This document shows positions 1 through 10,738 of a stretch of 64,000 nt of DNA, one piece after another. Source of the DNA: Morinoia aosen. Lineage: Eukaryota > Arthropoda > Malacostraca > Amphipoda > Talitridae. The DNA lies in the NCBI GenBank assembly GCA_030386875.1, contig CM059575.1:51366859-51430858 (forward strand), in the 5' to 3' direction. Every line of letters begins with the position of its first letter. Position 1 is the stretch's first letter. The position numbers and the translations under genes were made by a program. The notes beneath the pieces were generated by a model. It saw nothing but the letters and a program-made list of their open reading frames with translations, made no database searches and was not told the DNA's origin.

Positions 1-204
1 ACAATTCAGTGGAAGGCAATGAATTCAAAATTCATGTGAATTCAATGTAGTGGGAACAAAAATAAGCGTTCGTTGATTAAAAATCCATAGAGGGTGCGAG
101 GGATTCGTCATTGAGAACTTTAGTGCTTAAGCTGTGTTGCGTAATTCTCTGATAATTGAACATGACCCTGCAGCTTACATTAACTTCAAAAATCGTCTTC
201 TCAG
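1..204 (+). other. Intron upstream of the KH-domain exon
   Basis: This stretch has no coding signal. It ends in a pyrimidine-containing acceptor (ttctcag) directly before an unmistakable coding exon, so it reads as the 3' end of an intron on the plus strand. Confidence 0.75.
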
Positions 205-392
205 GTCACCATTCCGAAGGACGTAGCTGGCGCCATCATCGGCAAGGGCGGCGCCCGCATCCGCAAGATTCGCGCGGACTCGTGCTGCAGCATCAACATC
301 GAAGATGCGCGGCCGGGCAGCAATGACAGGGTCATCACTATCGTCGGAGAAGAGCAGCAGATTAAATACGCTCAGTATCTCTTGCAACAGAG
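205..392 (+). CDS. Internal exon of an hnRNP K-like RNA-binding protein (third KH domain)
   Basis: This exon translates in the frame beginning at 205 to a full KH domain. It opens with V-T-I-P-K-D and has the nucleic-acid-binding GXXG loop as IIGKGG, then RIRKIR, SINIEDA and a closing QYLLQQR helix. The match is to KH3 of hnRNP K (Drosophila Hrb57A/bancal), a nuclear and cytoplasmic poly(C)-binding protein acting in splicing, transcription and translation. An acceptor ag at 203-204 and a donor gtgagg from 393 bound the 188-nt exon, which ends after two bases of a codon. The minus-strand ORF over the same bases is a shadow. The exon is GC-rich compared with its surroundings, as expected for conserved coding sequence. 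I could not find the next exon: downstream KH3 exons of this family are short and poorly conserved. The rest of the protein lies outside the window or is unrecognised. Confidence 0.9.
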
Positions 393-3300
393 GTGAGGCG
401 CAGCACTTGTTGCCGTCTTAGTTATTTTAACCTTGTAACCCTTGAAACAGAATAGAACTTATATCAACTGAGATAGTAAAAGTTGGTTTCTGCGCATTTG
501 TGCGTATACTGGCGTTCGTATGGTAGCCTGACCTCATGTATAAAATAACTTACGAATCATTGTAGCGAAGCTTGCGTAACCGCGTTACATCGAAGGTTGT
601 TGAATTTAATACAAACCTTTTCGAATCTGAGGTGGTACTTTCACTGCCCTCTTCAATTGTAATTTTGTGTCACATCACATGAATAATTATTTCATTACTT
701 TTTTATCATCTGTTGCAAGATGATTAAGGTAATCTTTCAGCTCCAAAATCATAAATAAATACATGCTTTTCATTGCTTGTTGTCTAACCAGTGTTTTCTC
801 ACCCTACTAACCAACACGAGTGATGACTTGTTCTAACCTCCCATTAACTGCCTGAAGACTGCCTGCTCTGCTCAACGAATTTTTGGAATGCCTACGAGCT
901 CTTCGCTTGAGCTCATGCTGGAGTTTTTGTAAAAGGTGTGGCTGGGCTGCAGTGCTGTGGAAGACTAGTGATTTTGTTGTTTAGTTTTGCTAACAAGAAA
1001 TCTCCAGTCTTCCCAGTAATGCAGCCTCTTACTTCGACTGCGCTTAACTACTAACATCGTGTCGACTAACCATCAACGTGAGGAGCATATTTTTGTTCTT
1101 CTAAAACTGAACACTCTCATCTGCTAACCAAGTGCTGGGCTTGCTCAACTGGTTTTTCTAACCCTCGGATGATGTCTGGCTTCGCGATCGCGCTTCTCAT
1201 CTCCGTACTGAATTCTATCGACATCATGGTAATCCCAGCTAAGTATGCTCGTGTGACTACCAACTATGAATCAATGAAATTGAAGTTTTTCTGGTGCTCA
1301 CTTCGTGGTTGACCTTGCTAAGGCTGCTCTTTCCATCACTATACTCGACTGTCCAATGAACAGGTCAAGTCTCGGAGCAGGATGACTTGAATCGTTTACC
1401 GGGTTGGTTTCTCAACTTTTGCCCCTCAGCTAATTATCTGCTTACAAGATCTCACTCATAGCACCAGCGTCATATCCTAGCCTGGCCGAATGAAATATTT
1501 GGAGCAACTTTCCACCATCATGCAGTATTCGCCCGACGTTCGAAGAGGATCCTCAAAATGAACACATAATCCTAAATGGTGTCCCTATATCCAATTGGAG
1601 GTGACCTTGCCGTCAATTAAGTGTTGACAAATAGTGGTCCATCGTCGGTCTGGTTCCCAGGTTGCCACAGCCCCTCAGTCATTCGGTGAAATCTACGAAT
1701 TTCAAACGTGAATTTTATCCTCGGTCGTCGTCTCCTTATTTTGCCTTGCATTGGTGTTGACGAAGTTATTTGATATCATAGGTTTTCTGTCCGATATTGA
1801 TTAAATTTCGCTTTTGGCTGAATCTACTGACTCTCGCAATGTTGTCGGCCAATAACCCTTTTTAGCCACGGCAAAGTTCACCGATTATCGGCTTAGGGCT
1901 ATCAGGATCATTACGCAGGTCAGGTGTTCCAGTTTCCTATAAATTACGAATTGTTTAGTTCATCTTTGCTTGTATACGAGTAGTGCTTGTTCAACCCACG
2001 ACGTCTGCCTCTCGAGCATCTGACCGCAGGCTTAAACCGTCGTCGGGGAAACGTACGGTCGACCTGTTTGATTGTGTACTTGCGGCTGTCTATGAACTTT
2101 TCAATTTTTTTTAGCTTGTCGAGATTTTTTTGTCATGTCTGAAAGGCTTTAAACGGACGTGATTGTTAAACTACGGGCCAGTAATGTGACTGATAGTAAT
2201 TTTTACATGACGTGATTCATGATGATCAAACTTTACGGAAGCAATATGGTATGGTAAATAGTTCGGTTTTCTTGTATATCATTGTGCTAAAAGTCTCCTT
2301 TACTGTTCGTATGTTTTTAATTTAAATTCGTAGGAAACCAAAGTTAAAACTTATTTCCAGTATATTTTACCTGTAAGCTAAGCTTCGGAGTCGCGTTTGC
2401 CTTGAACTAGAGGGGACTTCTTCAAATGTCCGAAAAATTTTGACTGTAGGATGGAATTGCTGCAGCGATGAGGCTTTTCTCAGTATTGGCCGTGCGATTG
2501 TAGTAATACGACGTTTTTTCCAGTGTCCGGGAGTTTGGAGGCCCTGTTGGACGTCGCGACAACTACTAAGGAGGAGACTACACTTCGGCGTCTGCTTACT
2601 TCGTCTGCTCTAGAAAGATGTAGGAAGAAAAGCATTCGAATGTGAAGCAGTACCTAAGCAGCGTCTAAAGCAGAAGACGCCTAAGATTCTTGTTGCGTGT
2701 CGCTGTTTGGAGTTAGTTATGCTCCACGTATCACTTACGGGAACAAGATTTGTCTAGTATCTTATTTTCCTCGGTAACCACCTTAGCATTACGCTTCTGG
2801 TTCTGTCCTTCTGAAAACCATTTCACTTGAATGGTCTCGTACTCATGCATGCAATACGGGTTTTAAATCCTTATGAAATCACGAGATCTAAGTCCATTCT
2901 GCAATCGCTACAAGATTGCGTCGTCTTCATCCAGTGCAAGCAATTCTGATTTATGGTGAGCACCACACTACCTGCCTGTAAAATCGTCTAAACATCTTAC
3001 GTGTCATAGTGAAAGAAAAGAATATCCGTTCAACACAAAGTTGTGCACTATCTCGGCACTTCATGCGTAAAAGAGTTCATGGCTCAACAATTTGTAGCTT
3101 GGTATGAGCGCTGTAGTAGTTCTGCACCGAGCAAGCTTATGGTCTAACTCTCGAAATTACGTCTTTTTACCAAATTTCCGGTAATTATAGCTGTGGACTT
3201 AATTGCACCGCCAAAATATTGGCAGTGAATGCTTTCCGTTCAGCTATCAATGCATCGATTGAAATATATATTTTCGTTGCTGAACCTTTCTTATATTCTA

Positions 3301-5755
3301 CTTGTGTGATGAAAGTACTCTTTTTGTTTTATCACTGGCGTCGCCAGTAATTTCTTCACACGACTAGGTTAAGCTAACGCTGTTTAATTTCTCATTTTTT
3401 CAGTACTTGATTACTGCGTTTGAAATGGGTGTGTATACAGAAGCTACAGCTATAAATTTGCTGCTATGACTTGTCAATGTGCTTAAGGATGAAGTAAACC
3501 AATCACGACGTTTATTTTCTGGAGAGAGAACTGGAATCATGGCACAGCCAAGTGAATTTTCGAATTTCAAAAATGAATGAACACACATGCCTGATACGAG
3601 CTACTTTGGATGTAATTTGGAATTTTCAGAATACCAGCAATATATCTTCCCTGGAAGGCCACTGTCGTGTTTTCGGCTGTGTACATTATTACAATCTCTG
3701 CTGGTGAAACTTGACGAGTTCTGTGCCCTCACTCGAGAGTTTTCTACCTCCTCGGTTGCCAGCATCATCAAACTCTGACGACTTGACTAGTTAAGTGACC
3801 GCCCTATTGTAGCGCCGCTAGGAACGTAAGTTATATGCTATATTTCTCTTTCATTGTACCTTCATTCACTTTCGCCGAAATGTAGTTGTTACGTTAAAAA
3901 TCTTATTGACTCTATATAATGATACAAATTTCACCTACGTTATTTACTGCAAACGCTAACGTTGAGAGATATATATATATTCATGTCATTTTAAGCTTGG
4001 AATAAATTGTTGAACAGCGAGCGTTAGAAATTACTACGAACATGCGCTACTGCTCCTCTTGTACATGTTAATCAAAAGCCAATGCCTTAGCTACTCTAGT
4101 AGTGTACAACGCCGCTATCGCATCCTAATGCTCTCAGGTCCGTCCCAAGCAGCGAGTGCGGTACAAGTGTTCAGTGAAGCTTGCACGGAGCAGTCTAATC
4201 TCTGCTGCCAATCTAAAAGTGTCCATCTTGACAAATTTTTGCTCCTCACCATGATCACATTCCATACCCTGGAATAAGAATCGAATGAATTTTTCAGTTA
4301 TACAGTAGAGGACAGGAGTAGGCTGAAGCTGCCACTGTTTTACATGTCGCTTTTCTCGGAGTAAAGAATATTGATGTCGTGTGCTATGTGTGTAGGTTGA
4401 GGCATGGGTGCATCTGCGGAATTGCGATTGGTGGTAAGTGAACGACAGGTGAAAAGCAAAAATCTAGGCGTAAGTCACTGTGGTGGTCTGCCGGTATATT
4501 GATATAATTGTAATTAAACATGAATGCATCATCATTTCACTCGCTAGGGTCGTTGTTCTTTAGGTACCAGTTCAGTCAGGGAGGAGTGGACTCGGATAAT
4601 TAACATTTTCCAATAAAAGTTTTCTTTTGCCTTAGCCATCAGCGGCCCCGAAATAAGCTGGCCCCCACAACCCATGTTCCATCAGCTTACAGCGCGGTGG
4701 TGTTATTCTGTGTGAAGTATTCTTATAGACGCGGAGTTCAGCTCTTACATAGTTTCGAGAATCCTTAGAACTTCTGATTTCATCCATTCTCTGTGTTAAA
4801 ATTAAAATTGACTCTAGTAGTGTATTTGATCTCTGTGTTCTATTGAATGCCTACATTTTATAGAATTGGTCTACTCATTCCACGTACTATTTTGTAGTCA
4901 GGGTTGAAGAGAACACCTCATTGTGCATACCTACCAAGTAAAAGGTTGTCAAAATCGTTGTTGTGTTTCAAAAGTCTCAACTCGGGCTCACCCATAAGCT
5001 GTCGGAGCATAAAAGGTATCAAAATGTACTACATTTTAATTATCATAATAGTATGTACAATAGCTACTACTCGCGTGTTGGGTATGTGTTGACCAGACCA
5101 TATGGCGACAGGTCTTTTACGCTAGCCGTCCTTATACTTCCTAAGCTTATCTTGTAATATCGTTGCAGGATTGTCGCATCCTTGACAAACCACCATCGAG
5201 AAATGTAGTTGTTGTGAGCTGAGGAATTATAAATTGCGAAAATCTGTTCACGGTATGACAGCTTGGTCTCAGTAACTTCTGCCCATATCTACGGCAGTTA
5301 ACGTGTCGTCGCTCGCAATGACGCGAGCGATGTTTACTTTCTCTCCTCACGATAGCTATGTTCCCATGTAGTGGCTCGTAGGTTGTAGGTAGTTAGACTA
5401 CAGTACAGGTAAATTCTAGAGCTCTTTATTGTCCTGTAAGTCCTCTGGCATAGTTCTTCCTAACGAGTGGCGACGCGCTCTTTGTGATGCTCTCCGTCCG
5501 TTTTCATGGGTCCAGATGTTGCTGGTGTCACGAGTTGCGTCGTGGGTGGTGAGAGAACTCTTTTCAAATTCGAGGGCAAAATTTTTGGAAGATTAGCGTC
5601 TCATACTCTTCCAACAAAAGTGTTTATTTCATGTTTTCTAAAGTATATGTGGGGATATCGTTATTCGTAATTGTGGTTCTCGTAATTTCTTGCTTGAATA
5701 CGCATTGAACGTGTGTACTTCATCGGTTTCACTGAAATGTGGTCAAGTCCCCTCT
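393..5755. other. Long intron or intergenic DNA, no gene recognised
   Basis: The stretch is AT-rich, with stops frequent in all frames and only short chance ORFs. There is a short (TA)n run near 3968-3982. A slightly GC-richer patch at about 5450-5580 shares a 17-base exact match with 44437-44453. A possible acceptor (ending gcag at 5165-5168) lies before a short open stretch, but it cannot be tied to the KH gene. Nothing else is identifiable. Confidence 0.5.
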
Positions 5756-6055
5756 GGGAAATACAGCCATTGTATCTTCGGGAATTAATGCTCCCATTAG
5801 GAATATGTGAGGTTCCAAGCTAAAGGTTAGGTAGGTCTTCCTTCTGTTGAAATAGAATAGTGTTTTTTATGGACCGTCATTTCTCGATTCACTGCTGTCC
5901 TATTTTTCAACATCTACTACTTTATTCTTCAACTTCATCTTATTTCATGAATTTCTTTCACAACTTACTATTACGATGCAACTTCTGCATAGATTCCGTG
6001 TTCGATTAACTCCATACTATAAAGTGCCTTCCTCTTTTTGAAACGTCTTCGTTGC
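5756..6055 (+). repeat. Dispersed repeat family, copy A
   Basis: About 300 bp aligns by eye with 14965-15270. Shared blocks are 'gctaaaggt', a (c)atcatttytcgattcaytgctrtcct-like block, a 'catgaatttc/cataaacttcc' block and 'agattccgtgttc'. The distal core 'agattccgygtttc...actaaatggtgccttcc' recurs at about 22915, 23995 and 35165. The copies are diverged and keep no open reading frame. The family is not one I can name. Confidence 0.6.
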
Positions 6056-8366
6056 TAATCTGTGAAGTTATATAGAAAAATAATGCAACCGTTGGGTAAC
6101 TAGCTAAAGTTTCACATCGTCAACGACGCATCTCTGTAAAATTTAAGCAATGTTGAAACGGACCTCGTGTGCGGATATATCTGCTGACGTGAGAAGTGTC
6201 ATAAAGAGCGACACGTTATTTCTTCCTTGAAGCACGGCGACTGGTTCTCGCTATTTGCACGTACCGCTGCATTCGTCAACACTGTACTTCATTGGGCCAT
6301 TTCCATTCATGGATCCTACGAGTTTCACTGGCACTTTGCTCAGTTTAAGTTGTTTAATCATCTCGTTAGGCATTTTGAAGAGCTCTATATCCTCTCAAGT
6401 TGGGCAGTAACTCCCTCTTTCTCGAATAAATAGTACCCCAACGGTAGTCACACCTTTCTGGGCGCAGTACTTTACCAGTGATGTGTTGACGAAGATGTGT
6501 GGGCGCCGCTAAGCGAGAGCCAGGCGCCGGTGCTATAGAGCGCTCCGGACCAGCGAGGGAGTCCTGCTCCTCCGTAGTGTAGCGTCGTGTAGCCCGCGTT
6601 CTCCGTTCCTCCTCGGGATGCGCTGCTGTCTTCCGCATCTGCTCTACCTCGGCTCTGTTGGTCTTCATGCAGTGGTCGGTACAATTTTTTTTCGAGGGAA
6701 AAGTTGAAATAAGGAAAGCTTATACAATTCGGCTTATAAGTCCGCGAGCATTATTAGTCAGTATTTTGTTTTGCTGAAAGATATCCTATGGGAGTTAAAT
6801 GCAGTTCGTAATTCTCTTATAACTTTTCCCTTTCGTTCCAACGGTCTTTTCCTTTCATCACATTTTCCTGTTTATTGGAAGCTCTTCAACAATGTCATGC
6901 GTTACTGAAAGGCAATGCACCAGACACAGATTAACTTGAACGTTGGTAACCGTTGTGAAATAAAAATACGTTTTAAACTACACATGATAAGTTAGAATGT
7001 TTTGTTGAAGGATTTGTCAGTTTGAAGGCAGCGAGACAGCAGCACACACTGCGGAGGGGCCGAGTAGCGCGTCCCCTGTGTACCGTATAGCATCGTATCC
7101 GTTCCATCCAGAATAGTCTTGTGTCCAAGAGTAGATAAGGTTAGTTCCTTGATCTTCAAACCTAAAGCTCCTTATCCTCTCCCTCTCTTCTCCTCAATGG
7201 CTATTGAACACAGGAAAGTGGCAACTCCATCTTTACATTTTCACTTCAAGCGGCATTGACTTCGCATTTGTATTGTAGCTCGCGTTTGTTCTTGTCTGCG
7301 CCAGTGTTTGAGGTTAGTTACCCTACCAGGTTTGTTGCTTCTGCTCTCTTAGCAAACCTAGTAATTAGCGACTGAGTTCTGTGATTGAGTTTCGTTTGAA
7401 TAATGAAATGGAAAGCATTGCGTGTGAGCTATTTCATGTTGAGTTCATAATTAAGGATTGGCATAGATTTTATAATTGTTCTTTTCATTTCATTTTATGT
7501 TATGAATAATCAAGCTCTGATCGTCTTTTCCTTTTCATCTGAATGTGCTAGCTAGATTCATGTGTATAATCTGCTCTGAAGAAATAAATTCTTGGCTTAT
7601 TGCTACTCTCATGGTGTTGAGGTTAGCCCTCCCGATGTTGCTGCTTGGTTAAAGGTCTTTATTTAGGGAATATTCACATTTTAATTGCGTTTGATTTTGG
7701 CTTAGGACTGTCAACGAGCAGTTTTCATCGTATATTGCGATGTCTCCTTTTACATTATTTCTCATTAAAAATAAAATAGGCTTTGTTTGGGGCATTATGT
7801 GTTGATTCACGTATTCTGCCGTTCCCTATCGGACTCGGTTGTTTCTTTGCCAGGCGATCTGTATGGAATCTTGCTAGTTCCTGAGGCTGTGAGCGAGCAT
7901 TTTTTCCGGAAGGACGAACTGGGACGGTAAATACCATCTTTTGCAAATGTTTTCGTTAATTTGTTCTATATGTTGCATATATCTGAGTGAGCCAAGTTTT
8001 TTGTTTCGCTTACTTGTTGACTTAAAACTTTCTCGATGAGGTGAGATGAAACCAGTAAATTCTTCTCTTTAGCCATTTCCTCCTTCCCTACGAGTCTTGT
8101 TCGGAGATCAATTCAAGACCAAGCAGATTAATCGAGGTACGTGCGTATTCGGAGTTTGTACCCTCGAATTTGGTTTGAAGTGGTGTCGGAGCATCTCCCG
8201 TTCGTTAGCGTCCGTCGTTTACAATGTGAAGCCATCCATTTTGTAATGTGATTGATGTATTTTGCATTCAGACACTGATAAATATTCACCTAATCGTTTA
8301 AAGTTTTTTATCCTTTACACATCATTTATTTACAGTGTCAGTTCTGTCAGCGTAACACCGCTATTT
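6056..8366. other. Noncoding DNA with GC/CpG-rich patches
   Basis: Two patches (about 6460-6670 and 7020-7110) are clearly richer in CpG than the AT-rich surroundings. Overlapping ORFs of 70-100 codons occur in the first on the minus strand, but they overlap in two frames and match nothing I recognise, so I treat them as chance ORFs in GC-rich sequence. The patches could be untranslated exons or promoter sequence. Confidence 0.4.
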
Positions 8367-8379
8367 TGTCTCGCAACAC

Positions 8380-8696
8380 CCCTCCCCATGTCCTTACCTT
8401 GTCGTGGTGGGAGGGCTTGCGTGCTGCCATGAAGGTTGAGGCTATACTGCCGGGGCCCCGGTTCTGGTAGGTTCAACCATGGTAGGCTGGCTCAACTGGA
8501 GCAGCCTGACAAAAGGGGGACCATGGGTGAGGTTTCCCATGTAAATATAAACCGGGCCCCGGCAGTTACGGGTTATAAAGTCTCTGTTATCTCGGGCGTA
8601 CTTGGAGACTGCCACGGGCCGGGGTCGACGGTGGGAGGAGGTATTTACTTCCTAGTGGTCAGCGTGTGCCCGCCTTAAGTGCAGAGATGCATCAGA
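8380..8696 (+). promoter_or_regulatory. 5' leader of the I-like element with long-range complementary arms
   Basis: This GC-rich leader begins right after the target duplication. It contains ctgccggggccccggt (8447-8462) and, about 90 bases later, accgggccccggcag (8551-8565). These are reverse complements apart from one missing G, so the RNA should form a strong stem enclosing about 90 nt. Non-LTR leaders carry internal promoters, and some encode self-cleaving ribozymes. I see the stem but cannot assign a ribozyme fold. Confidence 0.55.
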
Positions 8697-10738
8697 ATGC
8701 TGCTGATCGCCCGAGGGGTTCTTTTCCGGCTTGAGCGGGCCTGGATAGGTGAGGGGCAACCCTCACTGAAAGAGAATCCTAAACCACCGCTTGCTTCCAC
8801 CAATGAACCCTCTTCTCGACTTTCTGGTGACGACCTGGCCCCTCCTCTGCTTCCATCAGAGGAGCCTCCCATGGAAATTTCCACTGATCATTCCGCCGTT
8901 CTACCTGCGAGACAAGCACCATCACAGCTTATGGCTGAGAGTGGAGCTGGGTCCGGTATGAACCAAACAGAACTCAAACAAGTACTACATTCTGTGGCCT
9001 CAGAAGATACGCCCACGCTGTCATCGACCGCTCCCCCTGATGATGGTGGGGACAGCCATCGGGCTCATGAAGACAACAGGAATCGAAACCTAACTCAGAT
9101 TCAGACGCTTGAACCTTTCCAGCCTGCCTCATCTAGAGGGCGATGGAGGAGAAATAGGAGGGTCCGAACCGGTAGTGACGCCCCTGCATACCCTCCCCTT
9201 CAACAGTGGCAGGAGACTGACTACAAAAAGTTCTTCTGCATATCATCTCCATCTAATACAAATCTGGCCACTATCAACGTCATTCGAGCAAACGATGAGA
9301 TAGTGCGAACTATTGGGGGCCAGCCAAAAATATTAATGAGACTCGTTCCGGAGGTGTGATTGTGGAGGTGGCGAATCGAATGCAGAGCCAGGCTATTGTT
9401 AATTTGAGGACCCTGGACATGAACGAAGTTGTTGTGGAGCCTCACAAAACCCTCAATCAAACTAAGGGAACCATTCACTACATGAATGCTCCAAACTTCA
9501 CTCCCGATCAGATACTCGAAGGCTTGAAGCGGCACAAGGTAACGGATGTGTATCAGACGAAGAAAAGAATTGGCGGAGTTTTGATGAATCAAAATGTCTA
9601 TATCTTGACTTTTGATGTCTGTCAGCTCCCAACTGAAGTCTCCATTGGTTGGACCAAGTGCTCCGTACGGGATTACGTACCCAGACCCAGACGATGCTAC
9701 AAATGCCAACGTTTTGGACATGGCGCTGGGTCGTGCAGGGCGGCTGTGGGTGTTTGTTACCAGTGTGCTGGAGAAGTGCATGAGCTGCCCTGTTCTCTCC
9801 CAGCCAGATGCTCGAACTGTAGAGGTCCCCACCCAGCCTCATCTCTAAACTGCCCGACGTATAAGCAGGAACAAGAAGTTGTGGCTCTACAATGCAAGGA
9901 AAAACTATCTTTTGGAGATGCTAGAAGGCGCGTGGCAGCCCGATATGTCCGTGAGGGGGTCACGTTCGCAGATATTGCCAGGCCCATGGGCATCAGTAAC
10001 GCTGTTCGAGGTGAACCCTCAGGTCCTGTTGAGGCTGCCCCCCCGAGAGGAATGGTTGTGCAACAGACCATGAGGGAGCTTGATAAAGGCCATAGACGAC
10101 AGGTGAGCACAGACGACGAGGGTCATGCCGAGGGTGAGGTGCTGGTGACGTCCCGAGGCCGTACCGAAACCGGCTCCCCGCCTAGGGCTGCTCCTGTAGT
10201 GGAAGGCCCAGTTGTGAGTGAGGATGTTCCTCCCGACAGTGCCACCACCACGACGCTTCCGGAGGGTAGGACTAGCCAGATTTCGTCTGTCCAAGGTAAA
10301 CCACCGAAAGCTACTGCAGGTCCTAGTGCAACTGCCTCAGCTAAATCTACCACTGCTAAATTACCACCACCAAAGATGCCACCGCCTAAGGTGCCAGAAA
10401 AACTTCAAGCCATGGGAATTCCACGCAAGCGCCTCCAGAGTGGAGCGTCGCCTACCAGCACACCTCACTCAAAAGTAGCTCGCGACCAGTCGGGCGAACC
10501 CAGCATAGCCCAGAGAAAATATTCATTTGACCGTGTTAGACATGTACCCAAGGGACTCAGTGATGAGTTGCTGAAGAAGTATCCTCCTCCTCCCGGCCTT
10601 CCCTCGATACCACCACCTGATGTCGAGGTGCGAACGTGGCGCGAGGGAAGAAGGAAACCAGACGAGGCGAGACCTATCCCAACTCTGGTCAGTCAACGTG
10701 TAGCAATCACCGAATCTAGTGCACCACCTCAGAAGTAA
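8697..10738 (+). pseudogene. ORF1 (Gag-like nucleic-acid-binding protein) of the I-like element, frameshifted
   Basis: ORF1 proteins of I-type elements coat the element RNA and carry it to the nucleus. The N-terminal part (ATG 8697 to the stop at 9357-9359) is Ser/Pro-rich and low in complexity. The C-terminal part runs in another frame through 9356-10738. Reading that frame backward from 9356 gives ETRSGGVIVEVA, so the true join is a one-base shift between about 9320 and 9356, probably in the aaaaa run near 9326. The second part holds an RRM-like region and then three zinc knuckles at 9695-9853: CYKCQRFGHGAGSC, a C..C..H..C variant, and CSNCRGPH...C. A long Pro/Thr/Ser-rich tail follows, containing PPPK repeats. 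It stops just as the endonuclease frame of ORF2 is already open. Confidence 0.85.

Noticed and set aside
175-387. Minus-strand 70-codon ORF over the KH exon
   Set aside because: It is a shadow of the plus-strand KH domain, which has conserved motifs and matching splice sites.
6366-6684. Two overlapping minus-strand ORFs (100 and 70 codons)
   Set aside because: They overlap in different frames in GC-rich sequence, are Arg/Glu- or Gly/Ser-rich and show no known motif. Chance openness is likelier.
8436-8678. 80-codon plus ORF in the I-like element leader
   Set aside because: It overlaps the strong stem, lacks motifs and is likely chance openness in GC-rich leader sequence, although a leader peptide is not excluded.
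10019-10353. Several minus-strand ORFs inside ORF1 of the I-like element
   Set aside because: They are shadows of the GC-rich Pro/Thr-rich coding region on the plus strand.
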